Assembly (NCBI RefSeq): GCF_006345815.1
Contig: NZ_VCIG01000005.1
Span: 496,001-560,000, forward strand
Direction: 5' to 3'
DNA: 64,000 nucleotides
From: Ochrobactrum sp. CGA5
GTDB taxonomy: Bacteria > Pseudomonadota > Alphaproteobacteria > Rhizobiales > Rhizobiaceae
Part shown: piece after piece, positions 26,149 through 35,057 of the stretch
Position numbering within the stretch: position 1 is the first letter of the stretch
Layout: every line of letters starts with the position of its first letter
Translations under genes and position numbers: made by a program
Notes under the pieces: model-generated
Told to the model about the DNA's origin: nothing
The model's database searches: none
What the model saw: only the letters and a program-made list of their open reading frames with translations

Positions 26149-26883
26149 TCACACTTCTTGAATGATCGTCCTGTTTCTGATCGCACTCTTGAGGCGAGGA
26201 TAATCATAGCTGTTGACCTTGGAGGTCTTATACCCAGCACCGACAAGGGCTTCTGCCATTTTTACAGCAGCCGTCACTCCATCGATTACCGGCACTCCGG
26301 TCGCTTCCTTAAGACGGTCACATAATGATGACATTCCAGCGCAACCAAGCACAATCGCTTCTGCTCCGTCCTCAGCCTTCGAGCGTTCAATCTCTCTCAG
26401 TAACAGCTGTTCGGCTCTATACGAATCTTCTTCCAGCGCCAGCACCGGAAGATCTATCGCACGCACCTTGCGGCAGTGCCGTTCGGCACCGTAATCACTC
26501 ACAAGATCTTCGATGATAGCAACCGAGCGCGGAAGCGTCGTGATCACCGAAAAACGGCGACTGATGGTCATTGCCACCTGTATCGCGGCCTGACAAATTC
26601 CGATGACGGGACCTTTAGCCACTTCGCGTGCCGCATGCAAACCGGGATCATCAAAGCAAGCTATGACGTATGCATCCACACCCAGAGCCTCGGCCCTTCG
26701 AATTTCTTTCAATAAACCAGGCACGGCCAGCGCTTCATCCGCACCACCTTCGATACTGACCGGCGTGTCGGTCGGATTCGCAGCAGATATACGCGTATGA
26801 TCATGCTTGACCAGCAGAGCACTCTCCAACGCTTGCGCCGTCATGGACGCCGTGGAATTAGGATTGATGAGATGAATATGCAT
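26149..26883 (-). CDS. Aspartate/glutamate/hydantoin racemase family protein
   Basis: A 244-residue cofactor-independent racemase. The two acid/base cysteines fall at residues 76 (VIACFDDPG) and 181 (LGCAGM), the positions known for rhizobial hydantoin racemases. The start MHIHLINPNSTASMTA is also typical. Hydantoin racemases interconvert D- and L-5-substituted hydantoins; related proteins racemise Asp/Glu or isomerise maleate. Its neighbours (amidohydrolases of the cytosine deaminase type, flavin reductase) favour a cyclic amide substrate. Confidence 0.85.
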   Translation of the reverse strand: MHIHLINPNSTASMTAQALESALLVKHDHTRISAANPTDTPVSIEGGADEALAVPGLLKEIRRAEALGVDAYVIACFDDPGLHAAREVAKGPVIGICQAAIQVAMTISRRFSVITTLPRSVAIIEDLVSDYGAERHCRKVRAIDLPVLALEEDSYRAEQLLLREIERSKAEDGAEAIVLGCAGMSSLCDRLKEATGVPVIDGVTAAVKMAEALVGAGYKTSKVNSYDYPRLKSAIRNRTIIQEV

Positions 26884-26913
26884 AATGGTATTCTCTGCTG
26901 CCTAGCCTTTAAC

Positions 26914-27540
26914 CTACTGTTTCGGCTTCTTAAAATCCCCGATAGGCGGAGCTTTCAAAACGAACTGGCGGTCTGATGTCACATAATTGTCAGCGTGAAG
27001 CCGGGCTATAGGCTGATACGAATCAGAGTTCACGTAGTGGCCCTCTGCATCGAGGCAGTTGCGACGTACATGCATCTGTACCACTTCGCCCAGAACCAGA
27101 GTCCGGTTGGGGTAGTCGATCAAACGCTCAACCCGGCACTCGAAAACGCATGGTGCCTCCTCAGGATAAGAGACATCGATCTTGCGACACCGAATGGGAC
27201 TCAATCCTGCAACTTCGAGTTCGTCCACCTCGCTGTCGAAACCAAGCCCGCAAATCAGCATTTGTTGAGACAGAGCCATATCCACCATGCTGATAGCAAA
27301 CTCGCCGGAACGACGTATGTTCACCATGGTGTCTTTCTGCTCCCCTGTCAGACGCGGTTGAATACCCAAAACCACAATAGCCGGATCATGAGAGAACACG
27401 TTAAAAAAGCTCATCGGCGCAGCATTGTTATGCCCCGCTTCCGATCGCGTTGTCACAAGCGCAATCGGACGCGGACCGATGAAGTTGGTCAGCAGTCTGT
27501 AGCGGCTTTGCGGTTCAATGGCCTCAAAATCAAATTCCAT
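26914..27540 (-). CDS. Flavin reductase-like FMN-binding split-barrel protein
   Basis: A 208-residue protein of the flavin-reductase-like/RutF-type fold. Signs are IGPRPIALVTTRSEAG and NAAPMSFFNVFSHDPAIVVLG at the N-terminus, where FMN binds, and a long C-terminal strand set. It could supply reduced flavin to an oxygenase or act as a small flavoenzyme; no oxygenase is in the window. Divergent from the second GntR gene, with a perfect ATTGTCGACAAT palindrome in between. Confidence 0.82.
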   Translation of the reverse strand: MEFDFEAIEPQSRYRLLTNFIGPRPIALVTTRSEAGHNNAAPMSFFNVFSHDPAIVVLGIQPRLTGEQKDTMVNIRRSGEFAISMVDMALSQQMLICGLGFDSEVDELEVAGLSPIRCRKIDVSYPEEAPCVFECRVERLIDYPNRTLVLGEVVQMHVRRNCLDAEGHYVNSDSYQPIARLHADNYVTSDRQFVLKAPPIGDFKKPKQ

Positions 27541-27586
27541 GGGCAGCTCAGTTTTGACAGTAATTTTACCTACAATAATCTTTCAT

Positions 27587-27598
27587 ATTGTCGACAAT
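27587..27598. promoter_or_regulatory. ATTGT-NN-ACAAT operator candidate (gntR2/flavin reductase)
   Basis: ATTGTCGACAAT, a perfect 12-bp palindrome (14 with flanking T and A), in the 135-base divergent promoter region between the flavin reductase and GntR genes. Confidence 0.7.
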
Positions 27599-27675
27599 AC
27601 TGCAAGCAATTAAATCGTCGAGTTGACTTTTTCACGCGTATAGCGATTGTCTGCATCAACAAGGAGAAATCACTT

Positions 27676-28353
27676 ATGAACGCACCCGCTGCAATGTCAG
27701 TCGATCAGATAGTTGAAAGGGTTTGGCTTTCGATCGCTGAACGGCGATTGCGTCCTGGCGTACAACTCAAAGAAGAGCAGATGGCGTCGATTTTTCATGT
27801 CAGCCGCGCTCGTATCCGTCAGGCTCTGATCGTCCTTGAACGCGACGGCCTTGTGACGATCATCCCCAATCGTGGCGCCTTTGTCAGCAAGCCATCCGTG
27901 GAAGAGGCGAGAGACGTGTTTTTTGTTCGACAGGCGGTAGAGCGTTGCATTGTAGAACGGCTCTGCGCTTCGACGCTGAAGGAGAGTGTGAAGAGGCTTC
28001 GCGATCACGTGAACAAAGAGCGGGTTGCAAACGCCGAAGACAGCACAACAGACATCATTAAACTTTCCGGCGGCTTCCACCTTTTGCTGGCGGAGCTCAC
28101 CGGTTCCGATTTTCTGTTCACGACTATGCGAGACCTTATTGCTCGTAGCTCGCTCATCACCGCCGTTTATCGAAACACTGCGCGCTTCAATTGTGGGCCC
28201 GACGAACATGCTGAAATCGTGGAAGCCATTTCTGCGAAAAATGCGCAGAAGGCCGTGCATCTTATGGCGCATCATCTGGAACATGTAGAATCCGAACTGG
28301 ACTTGAGCGAGATACGCGATCTTTCGCATGATCTGCGCGCTGCATTGGGATAA
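27676..28353 (+). CDS. GntR-family regulator, FCD subfamily (paralogue 2)
   Basis: A 225-residue regulator starting at an ATG with AAGGAGA upstream. Winged helix: VWLSIAERRLRPGVQLKEEQ (identical to paralogue 1), SRARIRQALIVLERDGLVTI, PNRGAFVSKP; FCD domain with HLLLAELTGSDF and PDEHAEIVEAI. An open frame continues upstream to 26995 but is the antisense of the flavin reductase gene and has no start signal. Because its DNA-reading helix matches paralogue 1 almost exactly, both should bind the same operators. Confidence 0.9.
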   Translation: MNAPAAMSVDQIVERVWLSIAERRLRPGVQLKEEQMASIFHVSRARIRQALIVLERDGLVTIIPNRGAFVSKPSVEEARDVFFVRQAVERCIVERLCASTLKESVKRLRDHVNKERVANAEDSTTDIIKLSGGFHLLLAELTGSDFLFTTMRDLIARSSLITAVYRNTARFNCGPDEHAEIVEAISAKNAQKAVHLMAHHLEHVESELDLSEIRDLSHDLRAALG

Positions 28354-28355
28354 GT

Positions 28356-28395
28356 GAAGGAAGCCAGATACCCGCTCCTTCGCTGGTGTTCCTTT
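28356..28395 (+). terminator. Terminator-like hairpin after gntR2
   Basis: GAAGGAAGCCAG at 28356-28367 pairs imperfectly with CTGGTGTTCCTTTTC near 28383, giving a stem followed by TTTT. It lies between convergent gntR2 and oppF stops. Confidence 0.45.
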
Positions 28396-29376
28396 TCAAA
28401 CATCCGTTTCAACCAGATGACAGGCGACGCGTGTGCGGTTTGGCAATAGCTGCATTGGCGGCACCTCACGCGAGCAACGCTCGATGGCAAATGGGCAGCG
28501 GGGATGAAAGGTGCAGCCCGAAGGCGGTTTAAGTGGACTTGGCACCTCGCCACCGGCGGGTTCGCGGTTGCGGTTGGGTACTTCGATATTCGGGATCGTT
28601 TCCAATAGAAGCTGCGTATATGGATGACGCGGCCTGGCAAAGAGCTCTTCCGTGTCCCCCTCTTCCACAATCCGCCCCAGATACATCACTGCGATACGGT
28701 CCGACATGTGTCGAACGACGCTCAAGTCATGACTGATGAACAGATAGGTCAGGCCCAGCTCATCCTGGAGCCGGCGCATCAGATTTAAAACTTGCGCTTG
28801 AACGGATACGTCAAGTGCAGAGGTGGGTTCGTCGCACACAAGAAACTCAGGTTCGCTTGCGAGCGCGCGGGCAATTGAAATGCGCTGACGTTGTCCGCCC
28901 GAGAACTCGTGCGGGAACTTCTCGCCGTCCGACGGGGAAAGTCCAACGGTACGCAGAAGCTCTTCGACACGCTCCCTCACTTCAGCCGCACTATTACGCA
29001 GCTTCAGTTCACGCAACGGTTCTGCGATGATGTTCTTCACTCGCCAGCGCGGATTGAGCGAGGCGTACGGGTCCTGGAAAATCATCTGCGCTGACAAGGG
29101 AGCGCCACTTTTGCCAGGCGCAAAGCGCATTTCGCCGCTTGTCGCATGGTGCAGGCCGGTGACAAGTCGCGCCACAGTGGATTTCCCGCAGCCGCTTTCG
29201 CCTACTATGCTGAGGCAACCACCCGCCGGCACGGTAAAGCTGATACTATTCACAGCCTGCAAGTATTGCTTGGGCTTGCGCTCCACCACCCGGTTCAGCC
29301 AGGGAGCGGACACATCAAAAGTTTTGACAAGTCGGTCGACAGTCAAGGCGGGGGCTTTTTCCAAAGGTTTTATCAT
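28396..29376 (-). CDS. Oligopeptide-type ABC importer ATPase, OppF/DppF family
   Basis: About 326 residues. Walker A GESGCGKSTVARL near residue 60, signature FSGGQRQRISIARAL, Walker B FLVCDEPTSALD, and the C-terminal OppF zone with a cysteine motif CTFHPRCPFAIERCS that in this family can bind an Fe-S cluster. ATG at 29376 follows AGGAGG and overlaps the oppD stop by four bases (ATGA). It forms a heterodimer with OppD to drive uptake. Confidence 0.92.
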   Translation of the reverse strand: MIKPLEKAPALTVDRLVKTFDVSAPWLNRVVERKPKQYLQAVNSISFTVPAGGCLSIVGESGCGKSTVARLVTGLHHATSGEMRFAPGKSGAPLSAQMIFQDPYASLNPRWRVKNIIAEPLRELKLRNSAAEVRERVEELLRTVGLSPSDGEKFPHEFSGGQRQRISIARALASEPEFLVCDEPTSALDVSVQAQVLNLMRRLQDELGLTYLFISHDLSVVRHMSDRIAVMYLGRIVEEGDTEELFARPRHPYTQLLLETIPNIEVPNRNREPAGGEVPSPLKPPSGCTFHPRCPFAIERCSREVPPMQLLPNRTRVACHLVETDV

Positions 29377-30356
29377 GCGGTGCCTCCTGCATTCAGCCAG
29401 CATGCACTAGCGGACTGATCGGAAAGTATGAGTTCCGGGCGTTCGCGCAGACAGCGAGGCCCAGCTGCTTTGCAGCGGGGGTTGAAGGCGCAACCATCGG
29501 GTATAGCGTCGAGGCGTGGCATAGAGCCATCGATCTGGTTGAGCTTCTCAATCCGCGCACCAAGCGAAGGGATCGAAGACATCAGTCCTTGCGTATAGGG
29601 GTGAAGCGGCCGGTGGAGCACCTGCTCCACCGGTCCGATTTCGATCAACCGCCCGGCGTACATGACCGCAATTCGGTCGGCAGCTTCAGCAATCACACCC
29701 ATATCGTGGGTAACAAGCATGACAGCGGTCTGCTTTTCCTTGCACAGCTTACGCAGGAGCGAAATGATCTGCGCCTGGATCGACACGTCGAGTGCAGTGG
29801 TTGGCTCATCGGCGATGATCAGCTTTGGTGACGCTGCAAGCGCGAGCGCGATCACCACGCGCTGGCGCATACCGCCCGAAAACTGATGAGGATACTGGTT
29901 GACTCGTTCTTCTGGCGAAGGAATGCCCACATCCCGCAACAGTTGCACAGCAAGGGCACGTGCGTCGGCGCGACCAAGACCGAGATGCCGTCGAATGGTT
30001 TCTACGAGCTGCGCTCCCACGGTGAATAGCGGATTTAGCGAAGTGAGCGGATCCTGGAAAATAGCTCCGATTTCGCGTCCGCGAATTTTCTCCATAGCGC
30101 GATCATCAAGCGTATCGATCCGTTGCTTACCGAGCCAGACTTCGCCGCCCGCAATATGGCCGGGCGCCTCAAGCAGCCCCTGAATGGCAAGGCCGGTCAT
30201 GGACTTGCCCGCGCCGGATTCACCGACAACGCCCAAAATCTCACCCGGAAGGATCGACAAGCTGACATCCGACAGCGCGGTCACCGTTCCGTGACGCCCC
30301 GGAAATTCCACACGCAGGTTGCGCACCTCAACGACTGGTTCCTGTATCTCAACCAT
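29373..30356 (-). CDS. Oligopeptide-type ABC importer ATPase, OppD/DppD family
   Basis: A 327-residue nucleotide-binding subunit: Walker A GESGAGKSMTGLA, Q-loop IFQDPLTSLNPLF, signature FSGGMRQRVVIALAL, Walker B LIIADEPTTALD, and the C-terminal cysteine motif CAFNPRCKAAGPRC. Overlaps the upstream amidohydrolase stop by eight bases and the downstream oppF start by four, so three genes are tightly coupled. With permeases at 33053-34992 it completes a nickel/peptide-type importer. Confidence 0.92.
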   Translation of the reverse strand: MVEIQEPVVEVRNLRVEFPGRHGTVTALSDVSLSILPGEILGVVGESGAGKSMTGLAIQGLLEAPGHIAGGEVWLGKQRIDTLDDRAMEKIRGREIGAIFQDPLTSLNPLFTVGAQLVETIRRHLGLGRADARALAVQLLRDVGIPSPEERVNQYPHQFSGGMRQRVVIALALAASPKLIIADEPTTALDVSIQAQIISLLRKLCKEKQTAVMLVTHDMGVIAEAADRIAVMYAGRLIEIGPVEQVLHRPLHPYTQGLMSSIPSLGARIEKLNQIDGSMPRLDAIPDGCAFNPRCKAAGPRCLRERPELILSDQSASACWLNAGGTA

Positions 30357-31854
30357 TTGCGTTTCCCTCTGTCGGCCCTTCTATCGGATAGCTAGGCGGA
30401 AAGATTTCAGCGACCGGAGGATTATTCCAGCTCCGCTCGGGATATTTGGCGATCAACCCGTTATATTGCGCCTGCGCCTGATCGCGGGCCTTTTGCATGT
30501 CGAAGCCGGCCAAGTGGCGGTTCAGCATGGAAACGCGACCGTCAACGAAAACGGCTTCAGTGATCTTGCCTGACCCACCGGTGACGATTGTGGTAATCGG
30601 ATCGATGGATGGAGCCATGAAGACATCATCGAGACGGAAAACCGCAATATCGGCCCGAGCACCCGGCGACAGATGGCCGAGATCGGAACGCCCCAGCGCC
30701 TTTGCGCCACCGATCGTCGCTGCGTCGAAAAGATCGGCTGCACGCAAGTGGTCCGGCACACCATCGGCGACACGACCGGTGATTAGGCCGACCAGCAAGT
30801 TCATCAGCATGTCAGGAGGCGTCGTATCCGTACCCATGGCAATGTTGATCCCGCGCCTGCGGCAGTCGGAGATCGATTTCAGGATTGAACCGCCTCGACC
30901 TGAGACCAACGGGCAATGGATAATGGATACACCGTTCTCGGCATAGAGACGAAGGTCTTCATCGGTAGCGTTGGTGGCGTGTGGCGCAATCAGACGATCA
31001 CTCAGCAGGCCATTTTTGGCAAGCCAGACCGGCGCGGTGGAACCGTGCAGCATACGCACCGTATCGACCTCCATTGCCCCTTGCGCCATATGAAGGCGAA
31101 ATTTGCAATCGAGGTCGCGCGCTGCAGCATCGGTGCGCCGGATCAGCTCGAGCGTTGAGGTTTCGACGCGATCCGGCGCCAGCATGCCGCGTACCAGATC
31201 ACCATGACGACCATTCTGGCGCTCGATATAAGCGATCGCGTCCTTCAGTCCCTGAAAGCCCCGCTCCTCGTCAAATACAGGCACCATCTTGCCCGGTGCT
31301 TCCAGCACCATACCGCCTGAACGGTAGGCGGGGCTGAGATATACACGCAAACCAAGATCGCCTGCGGCTTCGGCGGCTGCATCGAACTCGGCGACCGTTT
31401 CCCCCCATTCGCGGTAGAACAGCGAGGCAATCGGAGCGGCAGTGGTGATACCGTTCAACAATAGCTGACCGAAAGCAAAACGCTTCTGAAAGGCCAATTC
31501 ATCCTGCGTGTACATCTCGTATGGCCCTGCATCCACGTAGGAGCGCGGCCATACGCGACCCTTCGCCCAGCCGGGATGATGATCAATGCCAAGGATTGTC
31601 GTATCGAGGTCTGAAAGCGCATCGAGATCGATCAACCCAGGACTGATCAGTGCATTGCCGAAATCAATGCGACGGGCCACTTCACCAGCGAAATCGTGTC
31701 CGACATACAGAATCTCGCCATTCTCGAATACGACCTCGCCGTTCTTCAGAAGCCGGTGACCACCATCTTTGTGTCCTATTACCCAGCTGGCTGTGACAAG
31801 TGTGCGTCCATCCGGTCGACGACCAAGTGGAAGGACTTCCAGTGCTGTGTTCAT
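30349..31854 (-). CDS. Amidohydrolase-superfamily protein lacking the HxH metal motif
   Basis: A 501-residue COG0402-type amidohydrolase (chlorohydrolase/deaminase fold). Later metal and catalytic motifs are present: FRLHMAQGAME (His of strand 5), LIAPHATNATDEDL (His of strand 6) and AMGTDTTPPDML (Asp of strand 8). At strand 1, where GLIDxHxH is expected, the sequence is GLIDLDALSDLD (residues 73-84), so both histidines are replaced. The protein is otherwise intact, with no stops. ATG at 31854 shares one base with the stop of the previous gene. It may use another metal arrangement or have lost hydrolase activity. Confidence 0.82.
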   Translation of the reverse strand: MNTALEVLPLGRRPDGRTLVTASWVIGHKDGGHRLLKNGEVVFENGEILYVGHDFAGEVARRIDFGNALISPGLIDLDALSDLDTTILGIDHHPGWAKGRVWPRSYVDAGPYEMYTQDELAFQKRFAFGQLLLNGITTAAPIASLFYREWGETVAEFDAAAEAAGDLGLRVYLSPAYRSGGMVLEAPGKMVPVFDEERGFQGLKDAIAYIERQNGRHGDLVRGMLAPDRVETSTLELIRRTDAAARDLDCKFRLHMAQGAMEVDTVRMLHGSTAPVWLAKNGLLSDRLIAPHATNATDEDLRLYAENGVSIIHCPLVSGRGGSILKSISDCRRRGINIAMGTDTTPPDMLMNLLVGLITGRVADGVPDHLRAADLFDAATIGGAKALGRSDLGHLSPGARADIAVFRLDDVFMAPSIDPITTIVTGGSGKITEAVFVDGRVSMLNRHLAGFDMQKARDQAQAQYNGLIAKYPERSWNNPPVAEIFPPSYPIEGPTEGNANG

Positions 31855-33047
31855 CACGGCACCTCCACCACAGCAATACCCTGACGGGCCGTGACACGAC
31901 CGCCCTTGACAACAAGCGGACGCGGGGCAACATCCACAACCGCATGAGCCAATGTCTCACCAGTCAGAAGGGTGAAATCGGCATCACAGCCAACATCCAG
32001 TCCGTAATTTTCAAGACGCATGACGTCTGCGCCGCCCTGAGAGACGATATGCAGAACATGCTCAAGATCATGATCCGAGCGCACGCCGTTTTTCATGCCG
32101 ATGATCTTCGCACGGTCGAGCATGTCCGGCTGGCCCCATGGCCCCCAAGTATCACGGATGCCGTCGCAACCACCGCCAACGCGAACGCCTGCGTCCTTGA
32201 GCCGCTTGATTGATGGCACAGTGGCCGACGGCGCACCGGTGGTCAGGATGGCAACATCTAGAATAGCGAGCTGTTCGATCAGCTGACCGACACGCAGGTA
32301 GTCATTCATGCCAAGTGCAAAAGCGTGGCTGATCGCTACCTTGCCTTCCATTCCATTAACGCGAATACGCTCGAAAATAAGTTCCATCGTAAATGCACCG
32401 AGGTCACCCGTTTCGTGTAGATGGATGTCAATCGGCACACCATGCTTGGTTGCAAGAGCGAATAGAGTATCGAGCTGTCCCTTAGGGTCACGATCTATGC
32501 CACACGGATCAATCCCGCCTAGAACTTCGCAGCCCTGCCGGAGCGCCTCATCGAGCAGCTCCTTCGTGCCCGGCATGACCATAAGGCCCGATTGTGGGAA
32601 GGCCACGATTTCAATATCGATGATGCCCTTCAGCTTCTCGCGCGTTTCCCACAAGCCTTCAACCAGAGACAGGCCGTGGGTCGGATCAATATCCACGTGA
32701 CTGCGGATATGCGTGCTGCCATGCGCGACCAGACCGATGGCGTGGCGCATCGACTGGCGATGCGGATCAATGCCGATTTCGAGCCGATGCTCGCGTTCGA
32801 AATCGATGCGCTCGCGCAGGATCGCAGCGCGATTGTTGGCATGCCAGGGCATGCCCCAGGTGGTCTTGTCGAGATGAGTGTGCGCATCAATCAACCCTGG
32901 TGCAACAATGGCGTTGCCGCCATCTTCTACAGCCATATCCGGCTCTGCATCGAACTGTCCGAAACCAGCAATCTTTCCGTCCCTGATCAGGATATCACAA
33001 GTTTTACCTGCCATCGGTCGGACGTTGCGGAGCAAAAGATTGTTCAT
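31854..33047 (-). CDS. Cytosine deaminase-like metal-dependent amidohydrolase
   Basis: A 397-residue amidohydrolase close to CodA-type cytosine deaminases. Metal motifs: GLIDAHTHLDK (HxH), DIHLHETGD, AISHAFALG and GGCDGIRDTWGPWG, the last resembling the Asp-containing D-x-x-x-D-P-W loop of cytosine deaminase-like enzymes. Likely to hydrolyse an exocyclic amine or a ring amide of a heterocycle in the cytosol. ATG at 33047 follows GAGGTGAC. It lies between the dppC-like permease and the HxH-less amidohydrolase in one operon. Confidence 0.87.
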   Translation of the reverse strand: MNNLLLRNVRPMAGKTCDILIRDGKIAGFGQFDAEPDMAVEDGGNAIVAPGLIDAHTHLDKTTWGMPWHANNRAAILRERIDFEREHRLEIGIDPHRQSMRHAIGLVAHGSTHIRSHVDIDPTHGLSLVEGLWETREKLKGIIDIEIVAFPQSGLMVMPGTKELLDEALRQGCEVLGGIDPCGIDRDPKGQLDTLFALATKHGVPIDIHLHETGDLGAFTMELIFERIRVNGMEGKVAISHAFALGMNDYLRVGQLIEQLAILDVAILTTGAPSATVPSIKRLKDAGVRVGGGCDGIRDTWGPWGQPDMLDRAKIIGMKNGVRSDHDLEHVLHIVSQGGADVMRLENYGLDVGCDADFTLLTGETLAHAVVDVAPRPLVVKGGRVTARQGIAVVEVP

Positions 33048-33052
33048 GAAAG

Positions 33053-34003
33053 TCACCTCAGTTTCGGATTGAGAGCATCGCGCAGCCAGTCGCCTAGCAT
33101 GTTGACGGCAACGACCAGCAGACAGAGTTGAATGACAGGGAAAAGCACGATCCACCATGAACCGGAGAAGAGGAATTGATTGCCGATGCGGATCAAGGTT
33201 CCGAGAGATGGCTGGCTTGGGGGCATGCCGATACCGAGGAAGGAAAGTGTTGCTTCAGTAAGGATGGCCATGCCGAAGTTGAGCGTCGCCGCGACCATGA
33301 TCGGCGTCAATGTGTTGGGAAGAATGTGCTTGGCCATGATGCGCCGCGCCGGCACACCGATCAACCGCGCCGCCGACACGTAATCCTTGCCGGTCTCGAC
33401 AATAGCTTGCGCGCGCACTGTTCGAGCATATTGAACCCATGCTGAAAGCGCGATCGCCAGAATAAGAACTGCGGAAGCGCCAATCTCGCGCAGGCTGACG
33501 GGCAGCATCTGCCGCACGACCGTGGAAACCAGAATGGCGACCAGAATGGTCGGGATCGAAAGAGTGATATCGCCGAAACGCATCAGCAGGTTGTCGATGA
33601 AGCCACCGAAATAACCTGAAACCAGTCCCGCGCTCATACCGATCACAAGTGAGAGGATCACCGAAGCAATACCGATGACGATTGAAATGCGCGTACCATA
33701 CAGAATGGCGGACAACATATCTCGCCCCTGGGTATCCGTGCCGAGAAGATATGGCCATTCACCGCCCTCTTCCCATACCGGTGGCAGTTCCGCCTTCCAC
33801 ATATCGAGCGCCGCACCGTCGTATGGATTCTGTGGCGCGATCAACGGTGCGAAAAGAGCCGTGAGGATCAGGATCGCAAGAAGCGCGGCACTGAACATCG
33901 CCGTCTTGCTATGCGTGAAAGACCACCAGAGATCGCTTGAACGGATGCGCTGGGAAAGCGACCGCCGCACGACTGAGATGGCTTGTGACGTTTGAGTGCT
34001 CAT
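33053..34003 (-). CDS. Oligopeptide-type ABC permease, DppC/OppC family
   Basis: A 316-residue inner-membrane permease. Features are the N-terminal OppC segment (SAALLAILILTALFAPLIAP), the motif YLLGTDTQGRDMLSAILYGT and the EAA loop KDYVSAARLIGVPARRIM. It pairs with the DppB-like permease 20 bases upstream. About six membrane spans. Confidence 0.92.
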   Translation of the reverse strand: MSTQTSQAISVVRRSLSQRIRSSDLWWSFTHSKTAMFSAALLAILILTALFAPLIAPQNPYDGAALDMWKAELPPVWEEGGEWPYLLGTDTQGRDMLSAILYGTRISIVIGIASVILSLVIGMSAGLVSGYFGGFIDNLLMRFGDITLSIPTILVAILVSTVVRQMLPVSLREIGASAVLILAIALSAWVQYARTVRAQAIVETGKDYVSAARLIGVPARRIMAKHILPNTLTPIMVAATLNFGMAILTEATLSFLGIGMPPSQPSLGTLIRIGNQFLFSGSWWIVLFPVIQLCLLVVAVNMLGDWLRDALNPKLR

Positions 34004-34023
34004 CGATAGACTCCCCCGTTGGA

Positions 34024-34992
34024 TCAGCGAGCAGTGCGCAAGCGGGGATCAATTACCGCATAGGCAATATCCACCAGTGTGTTGAGCACAACGAAGATGA
34101 AGGAAATGATGCAGAGATATGCCGCCATCACCGGAATATCGAGAAAGGTGACAGCCTGAATGAACAACATGCCCATACCCGGCCACTGGAAAACAGTCTC
34201 GGTGATCAGTGCGAAGGCAATCAACGAACCGACATTCATGGCTGTCATGGTCACGACGGGCATCAGACAATTGCGCAGAGCATGCCTGAAGTAGATGCGC
34301 CAGCGCGGAATGCCGCGAGCGCGGGCAAATTTCACATAATCCGAACGCAGAACTTCGAGCATTTCGGCGCGCACAAGCCGCATGACCAGAGTGACTTGAT
34401 AAAGCGAAAGCGCAATGGACGGCAGTAGAATTGCAGCACGCCCCGAAGGGGTCAGTAGTCCTGTAGACCACCACCCAAGCTGGACCACGTCACCACGCCC
34501 AAATGCGGGAAGCCACCCAAGTGATACCGAAAAGACAAGGATCAATAGAATACCAACCACGAAGCTCGGCAGCGAAACGCCAACAATCGAGAGGAACTGT
34601 AGGCCTTCTGTATACCATCTGCCTCGCTTGATCGCGGTCAGCACACCCAATGGCAAACCGATCAGCAGCGAGATGAGGGTGGCGACGAGAACAAGTTCAA
34701 GTGTTGCAGGAAAACGTTCCCCGATGAGGCTCAACACGTCCTGGCCGTTGCGATAGGAAATACCAAAATTGCCTTGCGCCGCATTGACCACGAAACGAGT
34801 ATATTGCGTCATGAGACCATCGTTAAGCCCAAGGCGCTCGCGTAGATTGTCACGATCAGCCTGTGTCATCTGCTCGTTGGCCATCATCTCGACAGGGTCG
34901 CCCGCCAGCCGGAAAATCAGAAAGGCGAGCAAAGCAACGGCCAACATCACCATGACAGCGTTTGCCAGGCGCTTAATGATAAAAACCAGCAT
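34024..34992 (-). CDS. Oligopeptide-type ABC permease, DppB/OppB family
   Basis: A 322-residue permease with the N-terminal span FIIKRLANAVMVMLAVALLA, the long periplasmic loop typical of DppB, and the EAA loop SDYVKFARARGIPRWRIYF. About six spans. First permease gene after the binding protein at 35058-36617. Confidence 0.92.
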   Translation of the reverse strand: MLVFIIKRLANAVMVMLAVALLAFLIFRLAGDPVEMMANEQMTQADRDNLRERLGLNDGLMTQYTRFVVNAAQGNFGISYRNGQDVLSLIGERFPATLELVLVATLISLLIGLPLGVLTAIKRGRWYTEGLQFLSIVGVSLPSFVVGILLILVFSVSLGWLPAFGRGDVVQLGWWSTGLLTPSGRAAILLPSIALSLYQVTLVMRLVRAEMLEVLRSDYVKFARARGIPRWRIYFRHALRNCLMPVVTMTAMNVGSLIAFALITETVFQWPGMGMLFIQAVTFLDIPVMAAYLCIISFIFVVLNTLVDIAYAVIDPRLRTAR

Positions 34993-35019
34993 AGAAATCC
35001 CTCGTTAACCACAGGGCGT

Positions 35020-35043
35020 TCCGGGGAAGTGAAGTCCCCCGGA
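35020..35043 (-). repeat. GC-rich inverted repeat between binding protein and permease genes
   Basis: TCCGGGGA / TCCCCCGGA with a short loop in the 65-base gap. It probably stabilises the binding-protein mRNA end or lowers read-through, as at other importers in this window. Confidence 0.45.
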
Positions 35044-35057
35044 GCCTTATGATTGAA

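Noticed and set aside
26995-27675. Long open frame running into the GntR gene at 27676, which would give a 452-residue protein
   Set aside because: It is antisense to the flavin reductase gene and lacks a start signal; the ATG at 27676 has AAGGAGA and gives a normal GntR protein.
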